From: Porites lobata
Lineage: Eukaryota; Cnidaria; Anthozoa; Scleractinia; Poritidae
DNA length: 64,000 nt
Assembly (NCBI GenBank): GCA_942486035.1
Contig: CALNXK010000045.1
Location: forward strand, 1,032,501 to 1,096,500
Direction: 5' to 3'
Part shown: positions 32,213 to 44,880 of the stretch, piece after piece
How positions within the stretch are numbered: the first letter of the stretch is position 1
How the letters are laid out: each line of letters starts with the position of its first letter
Translations under genes and position numbers: made by a program
The notes under the pieces: model-generated
Told to the model about the DNA's origin: nothing
The model's input: the letters and a program-made list of their open reading frames with translations, nothing else
Database searches by the model: none

Positions 32213-32492
32213 GAATACAGCTATTTCGAGAATGGTTGTCGGAAAAAAGTGTGCACGTGACAATCTCGAAAGGTAATATGTGATATGATCAATACACTGT
32301 TCCTGACACTGTAGCTGTCGAACCTGCTTTTGACACTTTCCGTTAGCACTTGCAAACGTTCGTCCATGCCTTTTCCTGCCCTTCTTTGAAATTTCTTTGG
32401 GGAACATGCAGTGAATTCAAAGCCACCCACAATACTTTGCGGGATCGTTGCGTGCACTTTCGACGACAACCTTTCTCGAAATAGCTGTATTC
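32213..32492. mobile_element. 280-bp element with ~45-bp terminal inverted repeats
   Basis: GAATACAGCTATTTCGAGAA at the left end pairs with TTCTCGAAATAGCTGTATTC at the right. Pairing continues with a few mismatches for about 45 bp. Frames at 32105-32576 on the minus strand run through the repeats and are not genes. Confidence 0.75.
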
Positions 32493-32559
32493 ACAAAGAT
32501 GTCCTTTTCTCCGATTTTTCTTCTGGGCTGGTATAGGAAGCGAAAGACACACAAGCGAG

Positions 32560-32619
32560 CACGAGGAGCGAGACAAGCGTGAGCTTTTTCACGAGGAGCG
32601 AGACAAGCGTGAGCTTTTT
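32560..32619. repeat. Two tandem 30-bp units
   Basis: CACGAGGAGCGAGACAAGCG followed by TGAGCTTTTT occurs twice in perfect succession. Confidence 0.9.
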
Positions 32620-32672
32620 GACCAACTTCGTCCTAAAGACTGCCTTTTGATCACAGGGAACCCACACAAGCT

Positions 32673-32760
32673 CTCAGGTAATTTTTCTTTTTCTTTTGTT
32701 TCAACTTCATTAGCGTACATTGCCATACCCAAAAACAAAAGAAAAGAAAAATTACCTGAG
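32673..32760. repeat. 88-bp inverted repeat
   Basis: CTCAGGTAATTTTTCTTT at the left pairs with the complementary AAAGAAAAATTACCTGAG at the right, with arms of about 28 bp. Probably another small fold-back element. Confidence 0.75.
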
Positions 32761-33439
32761 ATAAAAAATTAACTACAACATAACCATTTCAAATTTATGG
32801 TAAATGTACTGGATTTATTGTTACTTCATCTGTAGGGCTATATAGCTTAATTTTTGCATGTATCGATGCAAAAAAAATGTTGTATTACCTTACTTGGGGT
32901 AAGTTGTATTACCTTTAGTTACTTGAGGTAAATTATCGTTCTGTGCTCACGAGTCGATGTGATACTATGTTTAACGTGGAGTTTACGCTTAGAGCTTGAT
33001 CAGCTAGTTTGCAGATAATCCACGGCCCTAGTATATGTACAGTTGTTCATCATTTGAAATCTGTAAAAGCCAAGAACTAAGAATCGATTAGAACAACAAA
33101 AGCAACAGGCAGCAGTTACTGTAAATTCTGATTTCAGTCAAACTTAAGCAAACGAATTTTGTTCTTCACTCCTTTAGTGCCCGCTTTAATTCTAATATCA
33201 TTTGCTAACTATATATGACCTGAATTTCTCTAAAGCTATTTACCAAAGTAGAGGAGGAATTAAAGATGGCGGACCGGACTATAACAAACATGCAATTTGG
33301 GCCCTTCTGCTCTCTTTACTAGCGTTAATACCGTAACTACCTTTCAGGAGTAGCTGGTAGTTCTTTACACCAATCGAAATTGTTGACCTTCATTGCCGTG
33401 ATTACTCACTGAACGAAGCAATCCACCATTTTTTTCCGT

Positions 33440-33760
33440 CAGTTTGTCCCTAGTATTAGGATCTTCCTAGCGAAAGCACTTTATATGGTGCTACGATCTT
33501 CCTCCTGCTAGGATCTTCCTACCTTTCATCAGCTAGGAAGATTCTACTACTAGGAAAATCTTAGCGTTAGGGCCAGTATACCCGTTGCAAGTAAATTGAA
33601 CACAGAAAACTTATGGGGGCTTTTAGCTTTTAGAGAGCCACAAGTTTACTAGTTTCTGTAACTATTCCGTGCTACCCTCTTTAAATTAAGTGTATTATTA
33701 TTATTATTATTATTCTTATTATGGCGCTAGGTTAATTCACCATCTAGGATTTTCCTAGCT
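33440..33760. repeat. Cluster of CTAGGA/TCCTAG palindromes
   Basis: Variants of CTAGGATCTTCCTAG occur at about 33455-33475, 33508-33525, 33530-33570 and 33745-33765 in both orientations. An (ATT)n microsatellite lies at 33693-33720. It looks like a decayed fold-back element. Confidence 0.5.
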
Positions 33761-35153
33761 CGTCCTCAGGGCTTAAGGGAATACTGACCAACTCTGTACA
33801 GGACAAGAACTCTACTTTATAGGAGACTTTTTAAAAAATACCCTCTCAACTTCTTTGTCGGTGCTTTTCTCCTGGGAAAAAGCTTAAATACGATGATATG
33901 CTGTTTCTTTTAATTGCAAATTGAGACCCATTTTAGAACTAGCATGAACAGGATTTAAAAGCTGCTTACTCCTTATGGGTCGAACACCGGAAAAAAGGTT
34001 TGTTTTAAATTTTCTAATCTTCTAGAAAATTCCTTCATTTAGAAAATACCACGTCTCTGGAAGAAAATGGGTCTTCTTGCTGTTGCCCTCAGCCTGCAGG
34101 AATGACAGAGCAGGTCTGGGCCCCATATCCGGGGATTTGGTAGAACAGGTTGCTCGCAGGCGCGAACTTAGGCGCGAACCGGCGCGTAGTCTGAACCTCC
34201 AAAACAGAGAGATATGGAAAGTTTTTTGTTGGTCGGCGTAGAAAATTCTACTTTTGTTCGATTCTTTGGGTAATCTGCAGTTTCATGGCACTGCAAAAGG
34301 TATGGCCTTATACGCAAACGGCTTAAATTTAATTTCTGTTGCGACGTAGGTTAGTTATGGCATATAAACCGCGACCCTGGATTGCAAACATTAACAAAAT
34401 TCCTTTAAATACAGTATAAAGTAACGTTTAAATTGCTCCTTTTCAAAATCAAGATCTTTACACGTTTATCATATCAGTCACCTGTCACGTGCTAGAGTTA
34501 TTGATAATTATTGATAATTTGTTGTATTTTTCTCTGTTGTACTTTTTGGGCTCCCCTCATGTCTAGATCTGTCAACGGAGGAACGTCAAGTTGATACATT
34601 TATTCATCGAGTACTTTAAGTTTTCATAATCTCAAGGTACTTCTTAATTCTTTAGCAAAATTCAAATGCAAATTCAATATGTCAAATTGTTTAGGACGTA
34701 AAGAAAGAAGATATACCACTCACTGAAATAATAATTTTATGCACAATAGTTCTGTCAGATGCTGTAAAAAAAATGATATATACATCTGTTTGTCTAATTC
34801 TAGGGTTTTAAAGGTAAAAGAGAGTTACAAAGGTATAGAAGGCTTGCTCTGTGTGAGAAAATTTTGAAAAAGCTAATGCTAAGAAACAGTCAAACGTTGT
34901 TGAAATCATCATGCATCTATACAATTTATTTATACACCATGCTATTTTATAGCTGAGAATGCATTTTCAGATTTCAAATATCCTCCAGCAAAAAAATCTC
35001 AGTATGATACATCAGAGACTTGAATAGGTAACAGAATCCCAAGGGACCAACAAGTTATTATAACCCTTAAATGTGAAATTTTGTCATATCAAATAAATAA
35101 TTGTTGCAGCTGAAGATGTGCGACTGCTTGTATGCAATTTTTTTTATTGATCA
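33761..35153. other. Intergenic, nothing recognised
   Basis: AT-rich sequence without exons, RNA genes or clear repeats. Confidence 0.35.
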
Positions 35154-35164
35154 AACCAATCTGT

Positions 35165-35220
35165 AGCCTGCGAAGCGCAGACGCATTTTCGACCGGAAAT
35201 GCGTCCGCGCTTCGCAGGCT
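35165..35220. mobile_element. 56-bp hairpin insertion with 10-bp target duplication
   Basis: AGCCTGCGAAGCGCAGACGC pairs with GCGTCCGCGCTTCGCAGGCT around a 6-10 base loop. AACCAATCTG stands at 35154-35163 and again at 35221-35230, with one extra T on the left. One of the smallest insertions here with a visible duplication. Confidence 0.7.
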
Positions 35221-35425
35221 AACCAATCTGATCTGACTTTTCTCACTGTTAACCTGACCTGAGGGCAAATTCTTGAATGCATCCTCATCACTTTTTGTTT
35301 ATATCCAAAACAGCGGCCTTATATTAGGGGCTGGGTTGAAGAAAGGAAAGGAAGAAAGGAAAGCTAACGAAAAGGAAAAACCTGTCTTAATATTGATAAA
35401 TGATAGCACAGAGATAAACTGTCTT

Positions 35426-35459
<34 letters not shown>

Positions 35460-36667
35460 TCACTCAGAGGCCATGAGGGCAAGAGGAATAATTGTTTTAG
35501 TAAAAGCCAACTAGTTGGTCAAAAATATTGAGACAAAACAAATTTAGCTTGCAAGACGCGATTCAGCTGCCATTGTTTTGGTTTCAAAGCGGCGCTTTTT
35601 GCTTCTAGTGGGCTATAACATATAGCCTAGTAGTAGCTCCACCAATCAGAATGCAGCATTGATAACAGACCACTAGTTGGATTTTACTAATAACTATAAC
35701 TATGTAAGTTGGAGGAGGCTGATTATAACATGAAGTATCATGTAGATTGAGAAGGGTATTATCCAACAAGGCAAAAGGCAGTAGTTCGACTATTTCATCT
35801 TCTTATAATGTGTAAAAAAGTTCTGCCATTTTCTCCAGCTCTGCAGTGCAAAAACAGCTAAAACATCCCAAGGCTTCTTTGTGTGACTGCTAATTTTTAA
35901 CAGCAAACACCTTGGTTAGTTCGAGTTGGTTATGAAGAATTAGCCATGAGATTTAGGAGATTCAGAAATAGACAGATATTTTGAAGTATTAGTAAAAAAA
36001 TTTATGCATTATTATTGTCAGATTAAAAGGATGGTGTAATGGATCATACAAGAATGGAACATCCTCAACCTTATGGAATAATCTGTATCTAATTTAACTG
36101 GTAAGTGAGACTTAATACAAATACAACTATTTTAAATATCTTATTATGCACTCCACAATGGGGCTTATTTAAAATAATTTACTTGAATAGTGCTCTGTGT
36201 TCCCTTTAGGGGACTTTGTTACACTGCCTGTGGGTGCAAGTAAAATCAAAGCCCGTATCTATCTATCTATTTGGCTGCACCCACACAGATTTGATAAGTC
36301 TGTCCCATTTCTGTCTGTTGGTCATGACAGATGCAACATCCTGCCTCGAAAGGACCGGTGTCACTATCTATAGTTGGTCAATGAATGTTGATTCCTGGGC
36401 ACCCTCTTGAGCGTCTGCTGTGTTTTGGTTCCTAAAGAAGTGGTTGGCAAATAGTCCCATATACTGACCAAAACTGGAAAGAAAAAAAAAAGAAGAGGCG
36501 AAACAATTTAAAAAAAAAATGTAAGTTGTGGTTATTCTTCCATGTACTGTAGTTTGAACAATACCAAAACAATCCTTTTTTTACAATCCAGTTTTTTAGG
36601 ATGTAGTTCATGACATTTTGACTCCTTACCACTAGCAGTAAGCAGTTGATATGTCACACTATACATA

Positions 36668-36845
36668 CAGGGTTGTCACTAAGATTTCAAGTTGCCGGGT
36701 AAATACAACAAGTAGGCGGGGAATCAAACGGCTAGGGATTTCTTTTAGTTCTATTTTTCTTCTATTTTCCAATAAAAGTAGCCGGGGGCCACTCTCTTAG
36801 TAGCTGGGGAAAATCCCCGGCCCCTGGCTCTTAATGACAACCCTG
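36668..36845. mobile_element. 178-bp hAT-like MITE
   Basis: Termini CAGGGTTGTCACTAAGA / TCTTAATGACAACCCTG, with ACATA directly on both sides (36663-36667 and 36846-36850). CAGGG ends are typical of hAT elements, though those usually make 8-bp duplications; only 5 bp match here. Confidence 0.65.
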
Positions 36846-36850
36846 ACATA

Positions 36851-38649
36851 TGCATCAGAGTACAACAAAAGTGCCGTCCGATAGCCCGGGGTTGTTGAAG
36901 GAACCTGTTGGGCTAGTATGTATTAATTACAAGCTGTCTGATAGGCAAGCAACATTTGCCAAGAAAAAGTAAATTTAAGGATGGGCCTTACAATTGCTTA
37001 TGTTTGGCTTGCTATTGTAAATGTCCGTACAGATGGGATCTCCTGCTCATATTTTATTTAGTACTAGGCACTCAAGATAGTTTATGTGGTTAAAGCTAAT
37101 GATGTCGTCTTCCCCCACTACTACTCCCTTGCGCCAGTGGTCAATAAAGCCCCTGCAGTTTTATATTTTATCACCCGCGCTCAACGGACTTTGAAGAGAA
37201 AATAAATAGAGGGTCTCTGAACAGGCTATTTGGATAGTGGCAATTTATAGAAACAAACATTGATTTGTGCACATCTTTGTGACAGAGGAGAAGGAAAATA
37301 AAGGGACCCTCCCCTCTTAGGGAGATGGAGAGATCTCATGTTCAGATATAAACAATTCATGTTGTGAATTTATTATGCACCTATTGCAGACCTACCCAGA
37401 TCCATATTGTGTACCAACAGTACATCCCCATGTCAGTAACTTGACACAGCATTAGTTAGTTATGATGTTGCATTTCCTTGGTCAACTGTGATATCAGTAA
37501 ACTTTACAAGTTCTCTTTATGTGCCTCTGTTTAGCATACTCTTACTGTTGATGTTATGAGCCCTTGAGATTAGTGAAACAATGAAGAGCATGGAAACGAT
37601 TGTAATACACATGTGTGTGCAGCGTAGGACCCGCCATGGTTGTTTCTCTTGGTTTTGTACTGAAATACTTGAGAGGTCAAGTCTGTTAGCTAAAACTTGC
37701 GTGTTTCACTGACTGAAAGCAACGCTTATCAACACCTGCTGATGTCATTTCTCCTCCTTGCGATGCACAAAGCATCCATCGCTGTCAATCTCTACCTGTT
37801 CATGGGTCCTTCTTGTGAGGTTTTTTACAGTCATCTGGGTTCATATCTCCTTTGCAATAAACAACCACCATGGTTACCCCTCAGTGGTTTTTGTGTCATC
37901 ACCAAAATCCTCTCTCAGACTTATCCATATTTCACTTTCCGAGTCTGCTGCTGTTAGAGAATTCCTCGATAGTTTCTCCCATCAGTTCTTCAGCACCTCT
38001 TGTTCTTTCTCCATCTTCCACTGTGTCCTAGAGAATTTTTTTAAGGCTAGGTGATTGTGTTACATATCGACATTCTGGTCCAAGCAGTTTGTAGGGTAAT
38101 TGGTCACCTCGCCACCAAAGTGAACAATCTCGCCGCCAACCATTGTTTCGAACTTTGACTCAGTCATGAACGGAAATTTCTTAATGGTTACTATATTTTT
38201 ATATTTCAAAGAAATGACCCGTGTTTGTGAAACTTTTCAACCAGTATTTTTATCTCTCAAATGCCAAAGTTTACATTCACCGAACCTATACATGTGTTAT
38301 TACTATTTGCATTATCAAGAGCATAAGACGTTCGACGCAAGGATCGTTAAACTTACCTTTTCGAAAATTTCAGCCAGAAAAAAGGCTCCCGAAAATTCTA
38401 GGTGAGTTTTTTAGGGTAGAAATCCGTTAAAAATGGGCAGTTATACCAATTTTTAGATGTTCGAAAATCCTAGGAGAGGCAGGCACGCAAGAAAGTTTAC
38501 AAAAAGTGTTCCGAAAATTCTAGATCTCAAATCGTCTTCCGAACAGATATTTTCCGAAAATTGACGTAAGGTGCCCCTGGTTATTCGTTGGTGACGAGTC
38601 GACTTATTGATGGCGGTTTCGCAGGATGTTTCTCACATGAACCGCGAGT
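36851..38649. other. Intergenic, no supported gene
   Basis: Overlapping frames at 37697-38054 and 38166-38430 (+) show no domain and no consistent splice sites. CCGAAAATTCTAG phrases recur three times between 38390 and 38525, a small local repeat. Confidence 0.35.
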
Positions 38650-38650
38650 T

Positions 38651-38760
38651 TTCTGTGGCTCAGTGGCAGAGCATCTTGTCTAGTCACCAGAACGCAGAAG
38701 GTCATACGTTTGACTCCTGTGTTCGGAGCACTCGGATTTTTTCTTCCGAGCCGCCTGTGT
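38651..38760 (+). repeat. tRNA-derived SINE-like fragment
   Basis: TGGCTCAGTGGCAGAGC looks like an RNA polymerase III A box. GGTCATACGTTTGACTCC about 45 bp on looks like a B box. The acceptor stem does not close, so this is not a functional tRNA gene. Confidence 0.6.
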
Positions 38761-39061
38761 CACTGACTTAAGAACGTCTTTCTCATTATCATCATCACCA
38801 TTGTTACCATTCATTTGCCTTTTTCAAAATATATACAATAAATCTATAGCTATTGATTGTTCTTGGTGAGGAGACCTCAAGATACAACCGAGGTCACAAA
38901 TGGGCCATCTTAAATGCCTTTTTCTCGAGGTTTGCTCAATTTAGTTTTGGTCAGCATGAAAGGATAGTTGGGCCGAGCAAATAACTGAAACAAATACTCT
39001 AAATAATAAATAATGGGGCTAAAAATCATTGATGGAGGCAAACCAGTTGGTTATTTACAAG

Positions 39062-39190
39062 GAAGCATGGCCGAGGATTTGAATTCGGGACTTCCGAGAA
39101 CAAATCCAGCTAGCGGTAAGAGCGGCACTTGAACTCGGAACATCCTGATTGCAAGTGCAGCGCTTAAACCGCTCGGCCACGTTGCCTCCT
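39062..39190 (-). repeat. tRNA-derived SINE-like fragment, Ser/Leu type
   Basis: On the minus strand GTGGCCGAGCGGTTTAAGCG is a strong A box of Leu/Ser type, followed by GAGTTCAAGTGCC as B box. A second B-like GAATTCAAATCC and CGGCCATGCTTCC follow further on, suggesting a dimeric or rearranged head. The stem does not close. Confidence 0.6.
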
Positions 39191-39777
39191 AGCGTAGTTA
39201 AATACGTTTAGGCGCCTTCCAGCCGAACGATGCTTCGTGGTTCTTCTAATTAGTAGAATAAACAGGCTAACAGATCGAAGAAGTTGACGATTGCAGTCTT
39301 TTGCCCTGGGTCAGAACGGAGATTCAAAACTAAATTGTAGTGTTTAAGTTTTTCTAATGACACGGTTACGGTTTGTTTTTGCTCTTATTTCAATATGGGA
39401 GTGTAAGGTTATTTCTTTGGAAGAGTGGTTGGTCTAGGTGAACATTGTACCAGTTGGCTTGATTGAAAACCACTTTACCTGATTTCATACTTGCATACGG
39501 TCGAACCTTTAAGAATCTGAAACTTTAATACGTAAGTACCAATCGTTTTCTAATGGATAATCACAAAAATGGCTGGTTAGAGATATTTTTTCAAACCGTT
39601 GTCGACTTCAAACAACGGTTTGTTAGTTATCGAAGTTATAACTGTGACACTATACATATAATACTCAAGTGCATCCATGAAAATGGTATTTCGCATTTTG
39701 CTTGATCTTCTCAGGACTCAGTTTACAAAATGAGAATTCTTGAAATTTGCCCTCTGTTACCAATGACTAAGTTAGTT

Positions 39778-39817
39778 TCATCATCGTCATCATCATTATC
39801 ATCATCACCATCATATC
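39778..39817. repeat. CAT/ATC microsatellite
   Basis: An imperfect run of CAT triplets. Confidence 0.9.
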
Positions 39818-42430
39818 CTTTATTAAAACACGATAGGATTTAACGCTCAATGCTTGTGGGTCATGTAAAAATAATTACAATATGGAACTATAATAAAAAT
39901 AAGGATAAAAGTACTAAAAGAAACAACTACAATAAAAACTCTAAAAGATACAAAAGATTCTAAAAAGATACAATATGTAAAAAATAAAAATGAATTTACA
40001 TTAGTTACCTGTAAGTAGTTTACTACAGCATTAAAAACGTAAAATAGTTAAAAACATTTAAAATCGTGGTAGTGCCTGTCCAGCGACTGGACAGACTTTG
40101 CGCTTAAGTCAAGTTCACCTAATGCAACCATTTAAACACTCTAGAATAACTTGAAAAGGCATTGCATCTAGAACCGGTGCAAATGGCCACCATCTTGAAT
40201 GGGGTTTAAAAATATTGGCCTGCACACAATTGTTTCATAAGAAACGTAGGCCTTTCTTTCTCACTGCATTTGATACCAAATTCAACAACAAGAATAAAGT
40301 AACTATTCAATCCTTTCAAATTCTATGCTGCAGCACTAACTGTTGAAAGGGGTCTGATAAATTAACGCATTTTTTTCTTTGATTTAACTTGCGTCAAAAT
40401 ATACTCTTAATGCAGTGGTATTTCCAGTAAATTAATGTTAAGTATACTTGTGAATTTCTTTGGAATAGTTCACAGTTTATGGTCGTTTATTCTTGCGAGT
40501 GAACGAGACGCAGTTAACCGGAGCTCCGCTTTTAGCCTTAGCAGAATTTATGTATTATGTCCACTTTTATTATGCCGGACTCTAAGCGTTATAAATCATT
40601 AGTTCTGGTTGGAAGTGGAGTAGTTTCAAAGCACGTGGCTTTCAAATAAAGATGAGATACTAGAACTAAATAATAATAAAAAAATCAATGTCATGATCTA
40701 TTGTTATCGCTAGGTCTTCAAAAGGCTGTCTGTGTATCAATGATATAATAACTTCTAATGACTTGAATGCATAGGTGTGATATTGGTTTGGTTTTTGTGG
40801 TAAGACATTCTAAAGCGGATATCAAGGCTTTCTTGTGTAGGGATTCAGAAGCCGTAATTAGCCCTGACAAAAGGCTTATTGTCTCGGCAAAACAAAGGCA
40901 GGAATCTACGCATCTCAGATAAGCTCAAAACTTCCGGTGGGGGAGGGAAAATTGTTTGAAAAGATTACTTTGAAGAATCTTTTCAGGGCAGGTTTGTAGG
41001 CTTCTAAATTTAGCTCACTCTTATTGCGGTTAATGCGATGAACTGCGAAAAATTCTCTTGTAATCAAACCATGGGTATATTTTCATTTAGAATGAGATTA
41101 CCCGCTGAAAGTTGACAGCCAAAGCAACTAGCAAAGTATCATCTTTTTAAGTGAAATCAATTCGATGAAAAAAACAAACTTTGTTGAATGTTTTATAGTG
41201 AAAGTCCATGTTGACTAAAGATGCTTTTAACATAGTTTAATTCCCTTTGAGATTTGATGTGCGAAGTGCTAATCGAGTCCGGCTTATTTCGAGCTGCTAA
41301 TTAACGTATTAATTTCCTTGTGAAAGCGCATTGACTCAGAGGGCGGAGTAAAGGAGGAGCGAATTAATGGCTGCCAAAAATTAAACTGGTATAAATGTAA
41401 GAACGTTTAATCCCTTTGTATCGTTAAAAGAAAGATACGGCGCCTTCAAGTCGCCGGAAAACCGTAATGAACTTATGTAGCAGGTTATCTTTCAAGAAAA
41501 GGCTTCGGGTTGTGTTTAAGCTCTGCAAAATAGAACATGATAAACGAACAAAGTGCTCGTGTCGTTTAGCTAAAGCAGGAAATTTACCTTTTTAGCAACG
41601 GAGAGACGAAAAATATCAACATTTGAGGCTTCTTTTTAGAAAAGCAATTAGTCTAGTGAATCAGTTTAAATGTTAATTAGTTCCGTTCGTTTCATTTAGA
41701 GCAAAAAGTAGTTAAAAGTGAATGTTTACACTTGACGAAAACGTATTGAACGTTGTTTACTGCACGCCGCTGTCGGTGTATAGCTAACTGTATGATATTG
41801 ATTTAAGGAATATAATTTTAGAGTTTATTTCTTTCAATACACAATGAAGAACATTCATCACTTAGTAGTGTATAAACGTTATACCAGTAAGGCGTGTAAG
41901 AAAACGAAAAACTAGAGCTGACTAGGTGTAACAATCTGTTAATAGTGACTATAACTTGAAATGTAGTCCTGCAGCTTGAAATCTGGGTTTACTTCGCTCA
42001 GCCTTTGGTCAAAATTCCATTCTGTAAGGTACGTAATCCACTTAACAGTGTCGTTCTATTTCTCTTTCCATTTAAGACCCTCCATATGTAAACCCTTACA
42101 CTTGCAAATTTAAGAGAAACCCCAAATTTCGTTTTGTAAAATGCTGAAAGAAAAAAAAATAGAACTATATGAAAGTTCTACTTTAATAATAGGTGGCATT
42201 TGAATGGTCAAAAAGGATTTTGCCAACAGGCAGACCTTTTAATACTACTTTTAATGCGCTGAAAATAATATCTCTGAAACTGAACGAACCAAAGAGAGGT
42301 ATTACACGAACCTTGTATAGTTGGCTATTTTTGATTCGCAGGTAAAACAATTTTGGATAGAAACATAAAAAATAGCCTGACTGGGATATAACGGGTCTCT
42401 AGTTTTCAATTGGATGGCTACAATTGATCG
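39818..42430. other. Gene-free AT-rich stretch
   Basis: No open frame of note on either strand and no clear repeats. Given its place between two SIX genes it may hold distal regulatory DNA, but nothing in the sequence proves that. Confidence 0.35.
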
Positions 42431-42700
42431 TTAATATACAATCAGTAAATGGTGCCACAGAAAAGAACGGCTCTGTAGCTTTCATTTGAATGGTCACCCT
42501 TTATGATTTCATCCACAGACTCAAAAGTTAGAACCACCTTGTACACTCTCTGAGAAATGAATGAATGAAGGAATGGTCACACCGTAGGATTTCATCCACT
42601 AACTCAAAAGCTAGAACCTCCTTGTATGGTCGCACTTTAGGATTTCATCCACAGACGAAAACTTTAGAACCACCTTGTACAGCATAATAACCCAAACTGT
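42430..42700. repeat. Dispersed 106-bp monomers
   Basis: About two and a half units: TTTGAATGGTCACCC, GATTTCATCCACAGACTC and AGAACCACCTTGTACAGCAT recur in order. Confidence 0.75.
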
Positions 42701-44740
42701 AACACAAACAAAGTATAATTTGTTTGTATGAAATTTGTGAAAATGGTGAAATATCACGTGTGGTTAGGTATACTCACATAACTCTTAACACGTTTCTTTA
42801 ATCTGTACTACGACCTACTTGATTTTCATAAGGTTTTAATTAGCCCTTTCAACTACTATCTCAGGTGGTGCTTTTTGTTAATCTGATAATGAAGTTAGTT
42901 AACTTAACATTATTGCTTTATAAGATTTTTTTGTCGTATCGAAAAGGCATCCTCCTTATACATCGGCCCCAAACACTGACCTGTCATAATTAAGACACTT
43001 CCAGAATTTAGATCAGTGGTGATAAAAGCTGTGGGCTTTCTTAAATTACTAGTATATCAAGACAATAGCAGGAAATAAACCTATATTTCCCCTTCGGAAT
43101 GACTGCCTAGACCTCGCTTAACATGAAAAATACATCACACGGTTGTAGTAACCATTAGCCTTTGTTTAAAATAATCGCATCCAAAAATGCACTGTGAGAG
43201 TTGCTAAACTAGTTCACTGGTTGAAAATAATTATTATCAAAGTGTAATGAAATAAAGACAACCTAGATATGACTTTAGAGTTGAACAAGGACCGCCCAAA
43301 ATTAAGGTTTCCTTATTCGTTACAACCACAAAAAGAAAAGGGTAAGATAATATTTCGGTACTGTTGATCGGAGTTTTCCTCTTAAATATATATAGGAGTT
43401 AGGAGTTAGTCTACTAACTCCCTTGATTTTTCCTCTTTAATACATATAGAAGGTAGGAATCACTTAAGTCAAAGAAAAGGGAAAGAAACAGTTAGTAAAA
43501 CCGAACAACTGCCTGTCGGGTTAGTTAAAAATTCTATATTAATCGACCGCAAACAACCTGTTAAGTAGGATTGATATGGATGTCGTTGTAGTGTACCTTA
43601 TATCTATTGGTATTATTTCGTTACATTGTATACCAGTTGTCTTGTAAAAATCCCTTAGGAGAATGAACGCAAAATTTTAAATGTATTGTGAATCTCCTTC
43701 TGGTTTAATAAGATATTTCTTGTATAGTTATAAATCGGCTGTTTGTTATAATTAGATATTATTTACGATTTCCTGAGGGGAAAAAAATGTTTGATATATG
43801 TAATTTAACAACCAATGAAAGTACCAGTAAAATTTTACGCACATTTTTAGTCCATCTTTATTGCGCACTCTAAGTTCGTTAGTCTTTCGCGTTCTATTTC
43901 GGGCGGCCATATTGGTTATTCAGTCTGCCCTAGTCGGCAATTCTATTTAACTCTCCGGGCAGTTTGTTCTTCATTTCATACGATTTTATGCAAACAAATT
44001 AAGCATGGATATAGTAAAAAGCTCACGCGTGCAAGTGCTTTTCCAGTTTTCTTAAACAGAAAGACACAATTACGAAAGCTGAGCTCTGAGCACTTTAACG
44101 AGGTTGCATCACCAGATGGCACCGACAAGTCCTCCCCGTTTTAGAACGCTAAGAACTTTTTAAAGTTACTCGTGAAGTGTCAAACTCTAAACAGAGAAAA
44201 TGATTACTTTAACTTCAAAGTACTCTTCCCAATTTTTTAACCACGCTTACCATGTGTAGCTGTCATATCTCTTCGAATTTCGCTCGCTAATTTTCCAAGA
44301 TGGCGGCTCCTAGATCAAGTGAACTAAAAGACAGGCTATTCACTGTCTTGTAAAATTTGATATCCGTATTGAGATATTAAGGTCATTGAACAGCTGCGAA
44401 GGACAATGGACTTCCAAAACAGTTAACAAAAATCCAAGGTGTAGGTTTAGTGAAATTATTTCCCACAGTTTGCATCGAATATAAAAATGCTGACTCGATC
44501 TGTTCTTGCTTTGATAAGCGAACAGTGCACTTCATTCATCATCCTTCATTGTACCAAAGCGTGTATCAGTGTGGATTAAGGTACAATCATCGCGTTTTTA
44601 CTCGGTACATTCGTAGAAGAAATCAGTTGGTTTTAAAAGGCTTTTATTTTGTTTCGATGAAATATTCAAATTTTAAGTAGTAGCAGGCGTAAGTAGCACC
44701 TCGCTGTAGTTGTGTTTGTTATGTTGTCCAAGATGGTTCT
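42701..44740. other. Gene-free stretch with one YY1-like site
   Basis: AAGATGGCGGC at 44297-44307 is a perfect YY1-type motif. A tandem GGAGTTAGGAGTTAG phrase lies near 43395. The frame at 44450-44680 (+) has no recognisable domain. Confidence 0.35.
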
Positions 44741-44880
44741 AAATGAGTCTGTGGATAAAATCCTGAAGTGTCACCATTTAAATAGGAAAGCTACTGAGCA
44801 ATACTTTCCTGTGGTACTGTTTATTATGCTGCTATGCGGTTCTAACTTTCAAGTCTGTGGATGAAATCAGGTGGTGCTAG
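44740..44880. repeat. Dispersed 106-bp monomer, reverse orientation
   Basis: GAGTCTGTGGATAAAATCCT, CAATACTTTCCTGTGGTACT and TCAAGTCTGTGGATGAAATC mark somewhat more than one unit. Confidence 0.7.

Noticed and set aside
36206..36330. Possible exon after a CCCTTTAG acceptor
   Set aside because: No partner exon with matching phase and no conserved domain; contains a TCTA microsatellite.
39062..39190. tRNA-Leu/Ser gene on the minus strand
   Set aside because: A and B boxes are good but the acceptor stem does not pair and the arms are broken; SINE-like.
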